Shown here: positions 1-4,911 of the stretch, one piece after another | Layout: each line of letters starts with the position of its first letter | Numbering within the stretch: position 1 is the first letter of the stretch | Assembly (NCBI GenBank): GCA_001795035.1 | Contig: MGMW01000067.1 | Span: 1-5,632, forward strand | Direction of reading: 5' to 3' | Source of the DNA: Chloroflexi bacterium RBG_13_53_26 | GTDB taxonomy: Bacteria > Chloroflexota > Dehalococcoidia > UBA2247 > RBG-13-53-26 | DNA length: 5,632 bases | Position numbers and translations under genes: made by a program | The notes under the pieces: model-generated | The model's input: only the letters and a program-made list of their open reading frames with translations | Told to the model about the DNA's origin: nothing | Databases searched by the model: none

Positions 1-406
1 GACAGGCCTGGCCATGCCTCCTGCTTACCGTTGGGGAAGGACCTACGGGCTGAACCCCGGATATCCACCCGAACGACTCGGGCCCGGGATGGCTGATCTG
101 CGGTGCTACCTTGGCACCGTGGGCGTGCATGGCGTCAACGAATTTCTTGAAACTGGGGATAAGCTTGTCGTCCCACAGTCCAACGCTCTGAACTATGTAT
201 GGGTGGGCAGCATCAATGACCACAGTTTCAAATATGATCAGCCCGACTCCGCCCTTCGCCCGAGCCTCCCAGTAGTCGATCATCTTCTGCGGCACGGTAC
301 CGTCGTTGGGAGCCCAGGTGGTGGTCATGGGAGCCATGGCGATACGGTTCCTCATCTCCATTGATCCGATCTTGATTGGAGTGAACAGCTTCTTCAGGGG
401 TTTCAT
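1..406 (-). CDS. Old Yellow Enzyme-family NADH:flavin oxidoreductase, N-terminal part (runs off the left edge)
   Basis: The first 135 codons are visible, with no stop codon before the window edge; the complete protein is expected to be several hundred residues longer. The reading frame starts MKPLKKLFTPIKIGSMEMRN and shows the usual opening of the FMN-binding TIM barrel: 'LFTPIKIG' (about 7-14), 'NRIAMAPM' (20-27), a 'YWEARAKGGVGLII' strand/helix (45-58), and 'AHGAKVAPQISHPGPES' (95-111), where family members carry the FMN-contacting Gln of the 'QLxHxGR' motif. Here the motif reads QISHPGP, so the usual Arg is absent. Known relatives reduce enoates or 2,4-dienoyl-CoA, and many of the longer ones also bind a 4Fe-4S cluster and FAD in a C-terminal half that is not visible here. 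The start is supported by an AAGGAG site at 415-420, 8 bases upstream of the ATG. The gene lies 121 bases downstream of lepB on the same strand. The family is clear, but the substrate cannot be judged. Confidence 0.9.
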   Translation of the reverse strand, partial: MKPLKKLFTPIKIGSMEMRNRIAMAPMTTTWAPNDGTVPQKMIDYWEARAKGGVGLIIFETVVIDAAHPYIVQSVGLWDDKLIPSFKKFVDAMHAHGAKVAPQISHPGPESFGWISGVQPVGPSPTVSRRHGQAC

Positions 407-483
407 GGTTGATTCTCCTTTCCTTTGCTTCTTATTTAGTGTAACTCAGGCAATCGACACTGTTGCCGTCGGACACCGAGGTG

Positions 484-507
484 CTCTTTCAAAGAGATTT
501 GTTCTCT
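484..507. repeat. Two overlapping, mutually exclusive inverted repeats in the leader of the flavin oxidoreductase gene
   Basis: CTCTTT (484-489) and AAAGAG (491-496) form a 13-base near-perfect palindrome around one central base. AGAGA (493-497) and TCTCT (503-507) form a second stem that shares bases with the first, so only one of the two can fold at a time. They lie 77 or more bases upstream of the oxidoreductase ATG, in the gap after lepB. They could be a protein-binding site or alternative RNA folds. A short CACC-GA-GGTG repeat lies next to them at 474-483. No convincing sigma-70 promoter was found in this gap. Confidence 0.35.
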
Positions 508-512
508 ATTCG

Positions 513-528
513 GCCTGTGTTTGCAGGC
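513..528 (-). terminator. Weak hairpin just after the lepB stop codon
   Basis: GCCTG (513-517) pairs with CAGGC (524-528) around a 6-base loop and begins exactly at the lepB stop codon (528-530). On the minus strand no T-run follows, so it would be at best a weak or Rho-assisted terminator, or an mRNA 3'-end stabiliser. It could also be chance. Confidence 0.25.
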
Positions 529-1103
529 TATACAACTGTAGCCAGTCTGTACGAATAGTCCGGCGATAACCCCCACCTTGATAGCGGCCAGTAGATCATC
601 CAGCTTTTGCCTATGATGTTCTCCCGGGGTACTGTCCAACCCTCGGTGGAGTCGCGGCTGTTGTCACGATTGTCGCCCAAGACGAAGTAGTGGCCTTTCT
701 TGACGAGCGCCGAGATGTCCCTTCCGGGGCTGCCCATATCTGGCGTCTCTTCCAGCAAGCGGCCATCTATGTATATTTTGCCCTGTTCTATCTCTACCAG
801 TTCACCGGGCAGTCCGATGACCCTCTTAATGAAGGGGTAGTTCGAAGAAAACGGTGGGTCGAATATGATTACGTCACCTCTCTGCGGGTCGCCGAAATGG
901 TAGCTTAGCTTGTTTACCATGATGAACTCGCTTTGCTCGAAAGACGGGAACATGCTTGGCCCATCGATCCTGAAGCTCTGCACGCTGAACTGCACTGCGG
1001 CGAACACCACCAGGAAGATGAGGATCATGATGAGGATTTCGCGCACATTGAAGGTCGTCTTTTTCTTTGTTGGCTCCTTGATTCCTGGCTCACCGTTTTG
1101 CAT
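528..1103 (-). CDS. lepB: Signal peptidase I (type I leader peptidase)
   Basis: This 191-residue membrane serine protease (Ser/Lys dyad) cleaves signal peptides from exported proteins on the outer face of the cytoplasmic membrane. A basic N-terminus (KEPTKKK, about 9-15) precedes one membrane helix (about 23-42). The catalytic Ser50 sits in 'DGPSMFPSF', and the catalytic Lys93 in 'PFIKRVIGLPGE', which corresponds to the E. coli 'IKRAVGLPGD' box. The closing signature 'GDNRDNSRDS' is at 143-152. One helix and fewer than 200 residues match the short Bacillus SipS-like form rather than the two-helix E. coli enzyme. All catalytic boxes are present and the protein looks intact. The ATG at 1103 has no Shine-Dalgarno site and follows a TATAAT box directly, so the mRNA may be leaderless. 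The next Met codons lie inside the membrane helix and are unlikely starts. The gene is divergent from the DUF6125-like gene and is followed by the flavin oxidoreductase. Confidence 0.96.
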   Translation of the reverse strand: MQNGEPGIKEPTKKKTTFNVREILIMILIFLVVFAAVQFSVQSFRIDGPSMFPSFEQSEFIMVNKLSYHFGDPQRGDVIIFDPPFSSNYPFIKRVIGLPGELVEIEQGKIYIDGRLLEETPDMGSPGRDISALVKKGHYFVLGDNRDNSRDSTEGWTVPRENIIGKSWMIYWPLSRWGLSPDYSYRLATVV

Positions 1104-1140
1104 GCCTAGGATTATAGTCCATTTGCCGCTGCTATTCTAA
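1104..1140 (-). promoter_or_regulatory. Promoter of lepB with a perfect -10 box; predicted start at or next to the ATG
   Basis: On the minus strand a perfect TATAAT lies at 1116-1111. The expected transcription start, about 7 bases further on, falls at about 1104, next to the lepB ATG (1103). The best -35 match is poor: TTAGAA at 1140-1135 with an 18-base spacer (3 of 6). There is no TGn extended -10. The -10 identity is seen directly; promoter activity is inferred. Confidence 0.55.
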
Positions 1141-1148
1141 TCGTGGCA

Positions 1149-1164
1149 CTTGAGTCGCTTGAGT
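1149..1164 (+). repeat. Tandem CTTGAGT direct repeat overlapping a -35 box
   Basis: CTTGAGT occurs at 1149-1155 and again at 1158-1164, giving a 9-base period. The second copy contains the proposed -35 hexamer of the plus-strand gene. It could be a regulator half-site pair, but its short length makes chance possible. Confidence 0.35.
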
Positions 1165-1187
1165 TACGGGGGCAGTTGCCCTATGCT
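1159..1187 (+). promoter_or_regulatory. Candidate sigma-70 promoter of the DUF6125-like gene
   Basis: TTGAGT (1159-1164, 4 of 6 to TTGACA) and TATGCT (1182-1187, 4 of 6 to TATAAT) are separated by exactly 17 bases. The predicted start is near 1194, giving a leader of about 49 bases before the ATG at 1243. The spacer contains an inverted repeat, GGGCA-GT-TGCCC (1170-1181), which would place a repressor between the two boxes if it is an operator. This is the best plus-strand match in the divergent region. Confidence 0.45.
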
Positions 1188-1242
1188 TTCCGCGGGGAAT
1201 TATCGTGTTTCGAGTTTCCTGATTGTGAGGCAGGTGAGAATG

Positions 1243-1722
1243 ATGGAGTTAAGCCAGAAGCAGATGACCGAGTTCTTCCATCGAAGCTATACTGCGGTGG
1301 ATGGCCTGTGGTTTATGAAAGTGGAAGAGAAATATGGTTTCGATGTTGCTCTTGACATCGATAATGAGGTTTGGAAGGTCTTTCCCAAGATGCAGGCGCG
1401 TTTCCTTAAGAGCATGGTGAAGCTGCCCGATGGGCTGGATGCGTTTCTGGAATGCTTCACTACCAAGCTTGCGTTAGAGGGATTCGAATTCGAGGTTGAG
1501 AAAAGTTCGGATAATGGTTCAAGGATAAACATCAGCCGATGCCCGTGGCATGATTTCCTGGTCAAGTCTGGCCGAGAGGCTCTCTCTGGGAAGATCGGGG
1601 CTCGTATCTGTAGTACGGAGTATTCAACCTGGGCTGCCGAATTTGATGAACGGATGCGCTTTGTTTCGAAGTCGCGGATATGCGAAGGTGCTGAACGCTG
1701 TGTGCTGGAGTTCAGCCACTGA
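1243..1722 (+). CDS. ATC hydrolase/DUF6125-like cysteine-containing protein of unknown role
   Basis: This 159-residue soluble protein has no signal peptide or membrane segment. It opens MELSQKQMTEFFHRSYTAVD, followed by 'GLWFMKVEEKYGFDVALDID' (21-40), the pattern of the DUF6125 / L-2-amino-thiazoline-4-carboxylate hydrolase-like family, in which an 'xDGLWF..VEe.fG...A...D..VW' stretch is typical. The C-terminal half carries the recurrent cysteine boxes: 'RCPWHDFLVKSGRE' (Cys100), 'ICSTEYSTWAAEF' (Cys123) and 'RICEGAERCVLEF' (Cys147, Cys153). The last resembles the closing Cys motif of V4R-type small-molecule sensors, so ligand or metal binding is possible. The hydrolase name is a family label and activity is not implied. 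The frame is open from 1150, but an AGGTGA site at 1232-1237 favours ATG at 1243 (or the adjacent ATG at 1240). This is the only plus-strand gene here. It is divergent from lepB, convergent with the Hrb-like gene, and probably monocistronic. Confidence 0.8.
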   Translation: MELSQKQMTEFFHRSYTAVDGLWFMKVEEKYGFDVALDIDNEVWKVFPKMQARFLKSMVKLPDGLDAFLECFTTKLALEGFEFEVEKSSDNGSRINISRCPWHDFLVKSGREALSGKIGARICSTEYSTWAAEFDERMRFVSKSRICEGAERCVLEFSH

Positions 1723-1727
1723 CTATA

Positions 1728-1795
1728 TCATCCCCGCGAAAGCGGGAATCCACCGTAACCCAATCGTGTCATTCCGCACTTGATGCGGAATCCAG
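1728..1795. repeat. Two tandem dispersed-repeat hairpins of the TCATTCC...GGAATCC type
   Basis: Two related units share the ends 'TCAT(C/T)CC' and 'GGAATCCA'. Unit 1 (1728-1753) folds as CCCGC (1733-1737) / GCGGG (1742-1746) with a GAAA tetraloop. Unit 2 (1769-1795) folds as an 8-base-pair stem, ATTCCGCA (1771-1778) / TGCGGAAT (1784-1791), with a CTTGA loop. Such REP-like palindromes occur in many copies in unrelated bacterial genomes, usually between genes. Here they start 5 bases after the plus-strand gene's stop codon, between convergent genes, and may also act as a transcription end. Unit 1 has C at 1732 where the common form has T. Confidence 0.75.
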
Positions 1796-1815
1796 TTGCC
1801 AAGCCATCATAGTGA

Positions 1816-1838
1816 CGCCACACCGATTCCCTGTGGCG
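1816..1838. terminator. Third inverted repeat between convergent genes, possible terminator
   Basis: CGCCACA (1816-1822) pairs with TGTGGCG (1832-1838) around a 9-base loop, 25 bases beyond the Hrb-like stop codon. No T-run follows on either strand, so it is not a classical intrinsic terminator. Together with the two hairpins at 1728-1795 it may end transcription from both sides. Confidence 0.4.
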
Positions 1839-1862
1839 CTGATCAGTGGCTGGCCCTCTCTG

Positions 1863-2576
1863 CTAGCCCTCCAGCTTCTGAAACTCGTCTTTTCCGACCC
1901 CGCACTGCGGGCAAACCCAGTCATCCGGTAGTTTCTCGAACGGAGTACCCGGCGGAATCCCGCCGTCCGGGTCACCCTTCGCGGGGTCATAAATATAGCC
2001 ACAGACCGTGCACTCGTATTTTGGCATTTCAACCGTCTCCCTCTTCTCCGGTTCCTTTTTTGCCTTCTCTTCCTCTTCTATGTAGGACGGCGCTGTCTTT
2101 GGAGTAGTACCTCGCTTGACGTGATGATAGTAGGCGTAGGTCATCGGCTCGCCTTCTCTTAGTATCTCGGCCGCGACAAGCTCACCCAGGAAATCGGTGT
2201 GCGTTCCCACATCCAGTTCCTTGATCACCCTGGCTTCCAGATAGGCCAGGGTATGGTCCAGAACTACAGGAGCTTTGGTTTCACCTATCTTGTATTTGAC
2301 ACCTTCGAGTTTGTTGACATTCCTCCCCGACTTGAAGCCGAATTGGCCGATGAAATTCAAGGGGGTGTCTTTTGAGAGGATGGAGACTGCAAAAACCCGG
2401 CTGTCTTTGATGAACTCATGAGTCAGGTTTTCCTTGTTGATGCATACGGAAATGGTTGGTGGTTTGGAGGATGCTTGAATTACGGTATTGGCGATCTGGC
2501 CATTCAGCTTGTCTCCCTTTCGAGAGGTGACGACGTAGAGACCGTAGGTTATCTGGTGCAAAGCTTCTGTGTTCAT
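1863..2576 (-). CDS. hrb: Flavin reductase-rubredoxin fusion, high-molecular-weight rubredoxin (Hrb) type
   Basis: This 237-residue two-domain redox protein has an FMN-binding split-barrel flavin reductase domain at about 1-160 (opening MNTEALHQITYGLYVVTS). A charged linker rich in Glu and Lys follows (about 165-183, 'EEEEKAKKEPEKRE'). The C-terminal rubredoxin (about 187-237) has iron ligands Cys189, Cys192, Cys222 and Cys225 in 'YECTVCGYIYDP' and 'DDWVCPQCG'. All four ligands are present. The layout is that of Moorella thermoacetica Hrb, which passes electrons from NADH to A-type flavoproteins (FprA) that reduce NO or O2. Cytoplasmic electron transfer to such a partner, or to another acceptor, is inferred; no FprA gene is in the window. 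The frame is open up to an ATG at 2609, but that ATG has no ribosome site, while GAGGG at 2584-2588 lies 7 bases before the ATG at 2576. The gene follows sufB after 123 bases on the same strand. Confidence 0.9.
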   Translation of the reverse strand: MNTEALHQITYGLYVVTSRKGDKLNGQIANTVIQASSKPPTISVCINKENLTHEFIKDSRVFAVSILSKDTPLNFIGQFGFKSGRNVNKLEGVKYKIGETKAPVVLDHTLAYLEARVIKELDVGTHTDFLGELVAAEILREGEPMTYAYYHHVKRGTTPKTAPSYIEEEEKAKKEPEKRETVEMPKYECTVCGYIYDPAKGDPDGGIPPGTPFEKLPDDWVCPQCGVGKDEFQKLEG

Positions 2577-2699
2577 CTTCTGGCCCTCATCATCAACAAT
2601 TGAATGCACGGTATAGAGTTTGACCCTGGGGTGTGCTTCACACCGCTCATTCTAGTCTTCAACCTGTTTCCTCCATTCCTTCAGAGTAATCCTCGCTCT
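2577..2699 (-). other. Gap between sufB and the Hrb-like gene with a short hairpin
   Basis: This 123-base gap contains a 6-base-pair stem, GGTGTG (2630-2635) / CACACC (2639-2644), around CTT. No convincing promoter, T-run terminator or protein-coding frame was found; the longest ATG frame encodes about 25 residues and has no ribosome site. The gap is larger than any within the suf operon, so the Hrb-like gene may have its own promoter or be a distal operon member. Confidence 0.4.
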
Positions 2700-3935
2700 C
2701 TAGAAGAGTTCCTTCTCGCTTATCTCGACTGCGTGCCGCAGCTCAGCGGCCAGTTCTGGTGGCAGTCCTTCGATGTCAACCCGCAGGAAACCCCTGACTA
2801 TCATTGCCGTGGCTTCATCGCGGGTGAGGCCGCGAGCCATGAGGTATTCGACCTCTTCTTCGGCGATTTTGCCCACCGCTGCTTCATGTGAAAGGTCTAC
2901 ACCAGCCAGTTCTCCCTTGAGTTCCGGGATGGCATGAATCACTCCTCGCTCCGAAAGGATCAGCCCCCGGCATTCTAAGTGCCCCTTGACATCTGGAGCG
3001 CTGCCGGCAATGTACCCTCTGGCAATGATAGTGCCGCCAGTGGTGATGGTTCGTGCCACGATCTCTGCCCGTGAACCTTTGGCGTCGAGCAGGACTCTGG
3101 AGCCGGTGTCCAGATTGGAGCCAGGAGGGGCGACGAGGATGGTGTTGAACCTGACGATGGCCTTTTCGCCCACGCAACGCGCCACAGGATACATCTGGAC
3201 TGAGCGTACCGGTTTCATGCAGACATAGTTGCTCAGAAACACACCGTTCTCTTCAATGATGGCTCCGCTTCGGGGACGTACTGCCACCCCAGGGGCCCAG
3301 TTGTGGATCATGGTGAAGGTTAGCTTTGCACCTCGTTTGATGTAGAACTCTGAGATGCCTATGTGCAGACCTGAGGCCTGCATTGGCTTGGTGGCACAGC
3401 CGGTGATGATGTGTATCTCGGAGTCTTCTTCAGCGATGATGACGTTGTGGACCTTCTGCGCCAAGTTCTGATGAGCGATGTAGAGACATGCCTGGACCGG
3501 ATAGACCACTTTTGCTCCCGGCAGGGCCCTGATGAAGTAGCCATTATCGAGATTGACCTCGGCTTGGGCCGTGAACTTGTCGGTATCAACGCTTACCGCA
3601 CGCCACCAGTAATCTTCCAGCCAACTGTAGGTCTCCAGTGCTTTGGTGATGCTCATCACCTCGACCCCATCCTGGCTGGCTGAAGTGTGTATCACCGACC
3701 GGTCTATCTGCACAAAGGTGCCCGCCCTCTGGCTACGGTCGTCCAGGGTAATTCCTACCTTCAACATATTCTCCTTCTCTTGGGATGGGAGATGAGAAGG
3801 CTCGTTTTGATATCGATGTTCCTCGGCGCTTGATGAATACGCCGAAAGGTCGATATCTTCCCCTAGAGCGGGTTTCTTTTCCAGGGCCTTTTCAGCCAAT
3901 TCGCGGTTTTTCCTGGAAGGGACTACTTTAGACAT
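2700..3935 (-). CDS. sufB: SufB-family Fe-S cluster scaffold protein (minimal SMS/SufBC type)
   Basis: At 411 residues this is shorter than E. coli SufB (495) and lacks its long N-terminal region. It is the scaffold on which Fe-S clusters form, working with the SufC ATPase. The beta-helix core is recognisable in 'DKFTAQAEVNLDNGYFI' (119-135), 'HIITGCATKP' (175-184), 'HNWAPG' (211-216), 'LECRGLIL' (320-327) and 'LSHEAAVGKI' (348-357), then the helical end 'RDEATAMIVRGFL'. By motif comparison Cys180 matches E. coli Cys254 (sulfur acceptor), Cys322 matches Cys405 (nascent cluster site) and Glu351 matches Glu434. All three are present, so the protein should be functional, probably as a SufB2C2 complex because no SufD is present. 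The ATG at 3944 directly abuts GAGGG (3945-3949), whereas the ATG at 3935 lies 9 bases after it, so 3935 is chosen. The gene overlaps sufC by 13 bases. Confidence in the family is high; the SMS assignment rests on size and gene partners. Confidence 0.93.
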   Translation of the reverse strand: MSKVVPSRKNRELAEKALEKKPALGEDIDLSAYSSSAEEHRYQNEPSHLPSQEKENMLKVGITLDDRSQRAGTFVQIDRSVIHTSASQDGVEVMSITKALETYSWLEDYWWRAVSVDTDKFTAQAEVNLDNGYFIRALPGAKVVYPVQACLYIAHQNLAQKVHNVIIAEEDSEIHIITGCATKPMQASGLHIGISEFYIKRGAKLTFTMIHNWAPGVAVRPRSGAIIEENGVFLSNYVCMKPVRSVQMYPVARCVGEKAIVRFNTILVAPPGSNLDTGSRVLLDAKGSRAEIVARTITTGGTIIARGYIAGSAPDVKGHLECRGLILSERGVIHAIPELKGELAGVDLSHEAAVGKIAEEEVEYLMARGLTRDEATAMIVRGFLRVDIEGLPPELAAELRHAVEISEKELF

Positions 3936-4654
3936 GTTGCACATCCCTCGTAGCCATGTTTCTTGATACTATCCAGGCACTCGCGCGCATCTCGTTCACA
4001 GCGTACGGTTCCATCAATGAGGACATAGCCCTTGCTGGCGTGAACATAGTCCAGAATGTGACCGGTATGGGTGATGATCAAGCCGGCGCGCGTTCGATTT
4101 CGCTTCAGGTTCTTCTGTAGTAGCTCGTTGATCATCTCCCCGATCAAGGCTATGTTCACCAGGTCAACCCCGGACTCTGGCTCGTCTAGGAGTGTCAGGT
4201 CAGGCTCCTGCACCAGGAGCTGCAGAAGCTCCGACCTCTTGATTTCTCCGCCGGAAAACCCGTAGTTGACGTCGCGGTCCATCAGGTCGCCCATGTTTAA
4301 TCTCTCTGCCAACTGAGCAACCGCAGTGCCGTCATCTCTGCTGCCCAGGCAGGCGCTGACCATGTCTCGCATCTTGACACCACGGACTACCGGAGGGCGT
4401 TGAAAGGACATGCCGATTCCCAGGCGTGCCCGTTCGTCCAGAGAGGCGTTGGTGATGTCATGTCCTTTGAAGATGATGCGTCCCCTGGTTATCTTGTAGC
4501 GCGGGAAGCCCATTATGGCCATGAGCAGGGTCGTCTTGCCGCTGCCGTTGGGGCCGAACAGGACATGAGTCTCACCTGTACCTATGAAGAGATTGATACC
4601 GCGTAGTATCTCCTTGCCCCCGGTCTCTACACTCAATCCTTGAATCTGAAGCAT
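3923..4654 (-). CDS. sufC: SufC, ABC-type ATPase of Fe-S cluster assembly
   Basis: This 243-residue cytoplasmic ABC ATPase drives the conformational change of SufB during cluster assembly. Walker A is GPNGSGKT (34-41), the Q-loop is Gln85 in 'SFQRPP', the SufC-type signature is 'FSGGEIKR' (133-140), Walker B with catalytic Glu is 'LTLLDEPESGVD' (153-164), and the H-loop is His196 in 'ITHTGHIL'. The order and the 'SGGExKR' signature separate it from transport ATPases. The C-terminus ends 'GYEGCATCLK', a CxxC pair (Cys238, Cys241) that E. coli SufC does not have as far as I recall; it could bind metal or take part in thiol exchange. An in-frame ATG exists at 4717, but it lies inside the TusA gene. 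AGGAG at 4661-4665, 6 bases before the ATG at 4654, decides the start, and the resulting N-terminus MLQIQGLSVE is typical. The gene starts 13 bases after the TusA stop and overlaps sufB by 13 bases. Confidence 0.96.
   Translation of the reverse strand: MLQIQGLSVETGGKEILRGINLFIGTGETHVLFGPNGSGKTTLLMAIMGFPRYKITRGRIIFKGHDITNASLDERARLGIGMSFQRPPVVRGVKMRDMVSACLGSRDDGTAVAQLAERLNMGDLMDRDVNYGFSGGEIKRSELLQLLVQEPDLTLLDEPESGVDLVNIALIGEMINELLQKNLKRNRTRAGLIITHTGHILDYVHASKGYVLIDGTVRCERDARECLDSIKKHGYEGCATCLK
3945..3949 (-). promoter_or_regulatory. Ribosome binding site of sufB inside the sufC coding region
   Basis: GAGGG sits within the last codons of sufC, 9 bases before the ATG at 3935 and directly against the ATG at 3944. 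The spacing selects the downstream start and implies that sufB translation depends on ribosomes finishing sufC. Confidence 0.65.
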
Positions 4655-4667
4655 AGTCTTCTCCTGC

Positions 4668-4898
4668 TCATTTGGATTTCTTGATATATACTTTGTACTC
4701 TCCCTCTTTTTCCTCAATTCCCAGCAGTTCGTTTCCGGTGGCTTGGCACCAGGCGGGCGCGTCTGCTTTTATCCCTTCATCACTGGCCAGGACCTCCAGC
4801 ACCTGCCCGGGCTTCAATTCCTTGAGCTTGCTGGCGGTATTGTAGATGGGCATAGGACAGTAGAGCCCGACACAGTCCAATGTAGCATCTGCTTTCAT
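4668..4898 (-). CDS. TusA-family sulfur carrier protein
   Basis: This 76-residue protein is of the SirA/YedF/TusA family (usual length about 75-85), a small cytoplasmic two-layer alpha/beta protein that carries sulfur as a persulfide. The family signature is in the first 20 residues: 'LDCVGLYCPMPIYN', with the sulfur-carrying Cys in the CPxP motif (Cys14) and an additional Cys at 9. A further Cys lies in 'APAWCQATGNELL', in the second half of the fold. The body 'LKELKPGQVLEVLASDEG' fits the fold's middle strand and helix. Two ATGs are 6 bases apart. AGGAGG (4906-4911) is only 1 base from the ATG at 4904 but 7 bases from that at 4898, so 4898 is chosen. The ribosome site overlaps the stop codon of the DsrE-family gene upstream. 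Position between DsrE and sufC suggests sulfur relay, possibly towards SufB; this is inferred. YedF-like roles in redox regulation are an alternative. Confidence 0.92.
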   Translation of the reverse strand: MKADATLDCVGLYCPMPIYNTASKLKELKPGQVLEVLASDEGIKADAPAWCQATGNELLGIEEKEGEYKVYIKKSK

Positions 4899-4905
4899 AA
4901 TCATG

Positions 4906-4911
4906 CCTCCT
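4906..4911 (-). promoter_or_regulatory. AGGAGG ribosome binding site of the TusA-like gene, overlapping the DsrE stop codon
   Basis: A perfect AGGAGG shares base 4911 with the TGA of the upstream gene (4911-4913). Its 7-base distance favours the ATG at 4898 over that at 4904. Confidence 0.8.

Noticed and set aside
14..364. Plus-strand open frame of 116 codons
   Set aside because: It is antisense to the flavin oxidoreductase reading frame, whose motifs are clear. It has no ribosome site or recognisable domain.
306..569. Plus-strand open frame of 87 codons across the lepB/oxidoreductase gap
   Set aside because: It overlaps two recognised genes on the opposite strand, and its sequence resembles no family and has no ribosome site.
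436..639. Minus-strand 67-codon frame overlapping the end of lepB
   Set aside because: Most of it lies in another frame of the lepB signature region; no ribosome site or domain is seen.
1150..1242. N-terminal extension of 31 codons on the DUF6125-like protein
   Set aside because: It would cover the predicted promoter and ribosome site, and family similarity begins at the MELSQKQ start.
1728..1795. Possible short CRISPR-like array
   Set aside because: There are only two units, each itself palindromic with different stem sequences and a 15-base gap; this fits a REP-like repeat, not repeat-spacer structure.
2577..2660. Possible 25-residue peptide gene upstream of the Hrb-like gene
   Set aside because: It has no ribosome site at a proper distance, no recognisable features and overlaps the Hrb start region.
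2604..2891. Plus-strand 95-codon frame at the end of sufB
   Set aside because: It is antisense to the conserved C-terminal helical region of SufB. It has no family resemblance.
2884..3177. Minus-strand 97-codon frame inside sufB
   Set aside because: It is a shifted frame of the SufB beta-helix region, with low-complexity Arg/His/Gln composition typical of a shadow.
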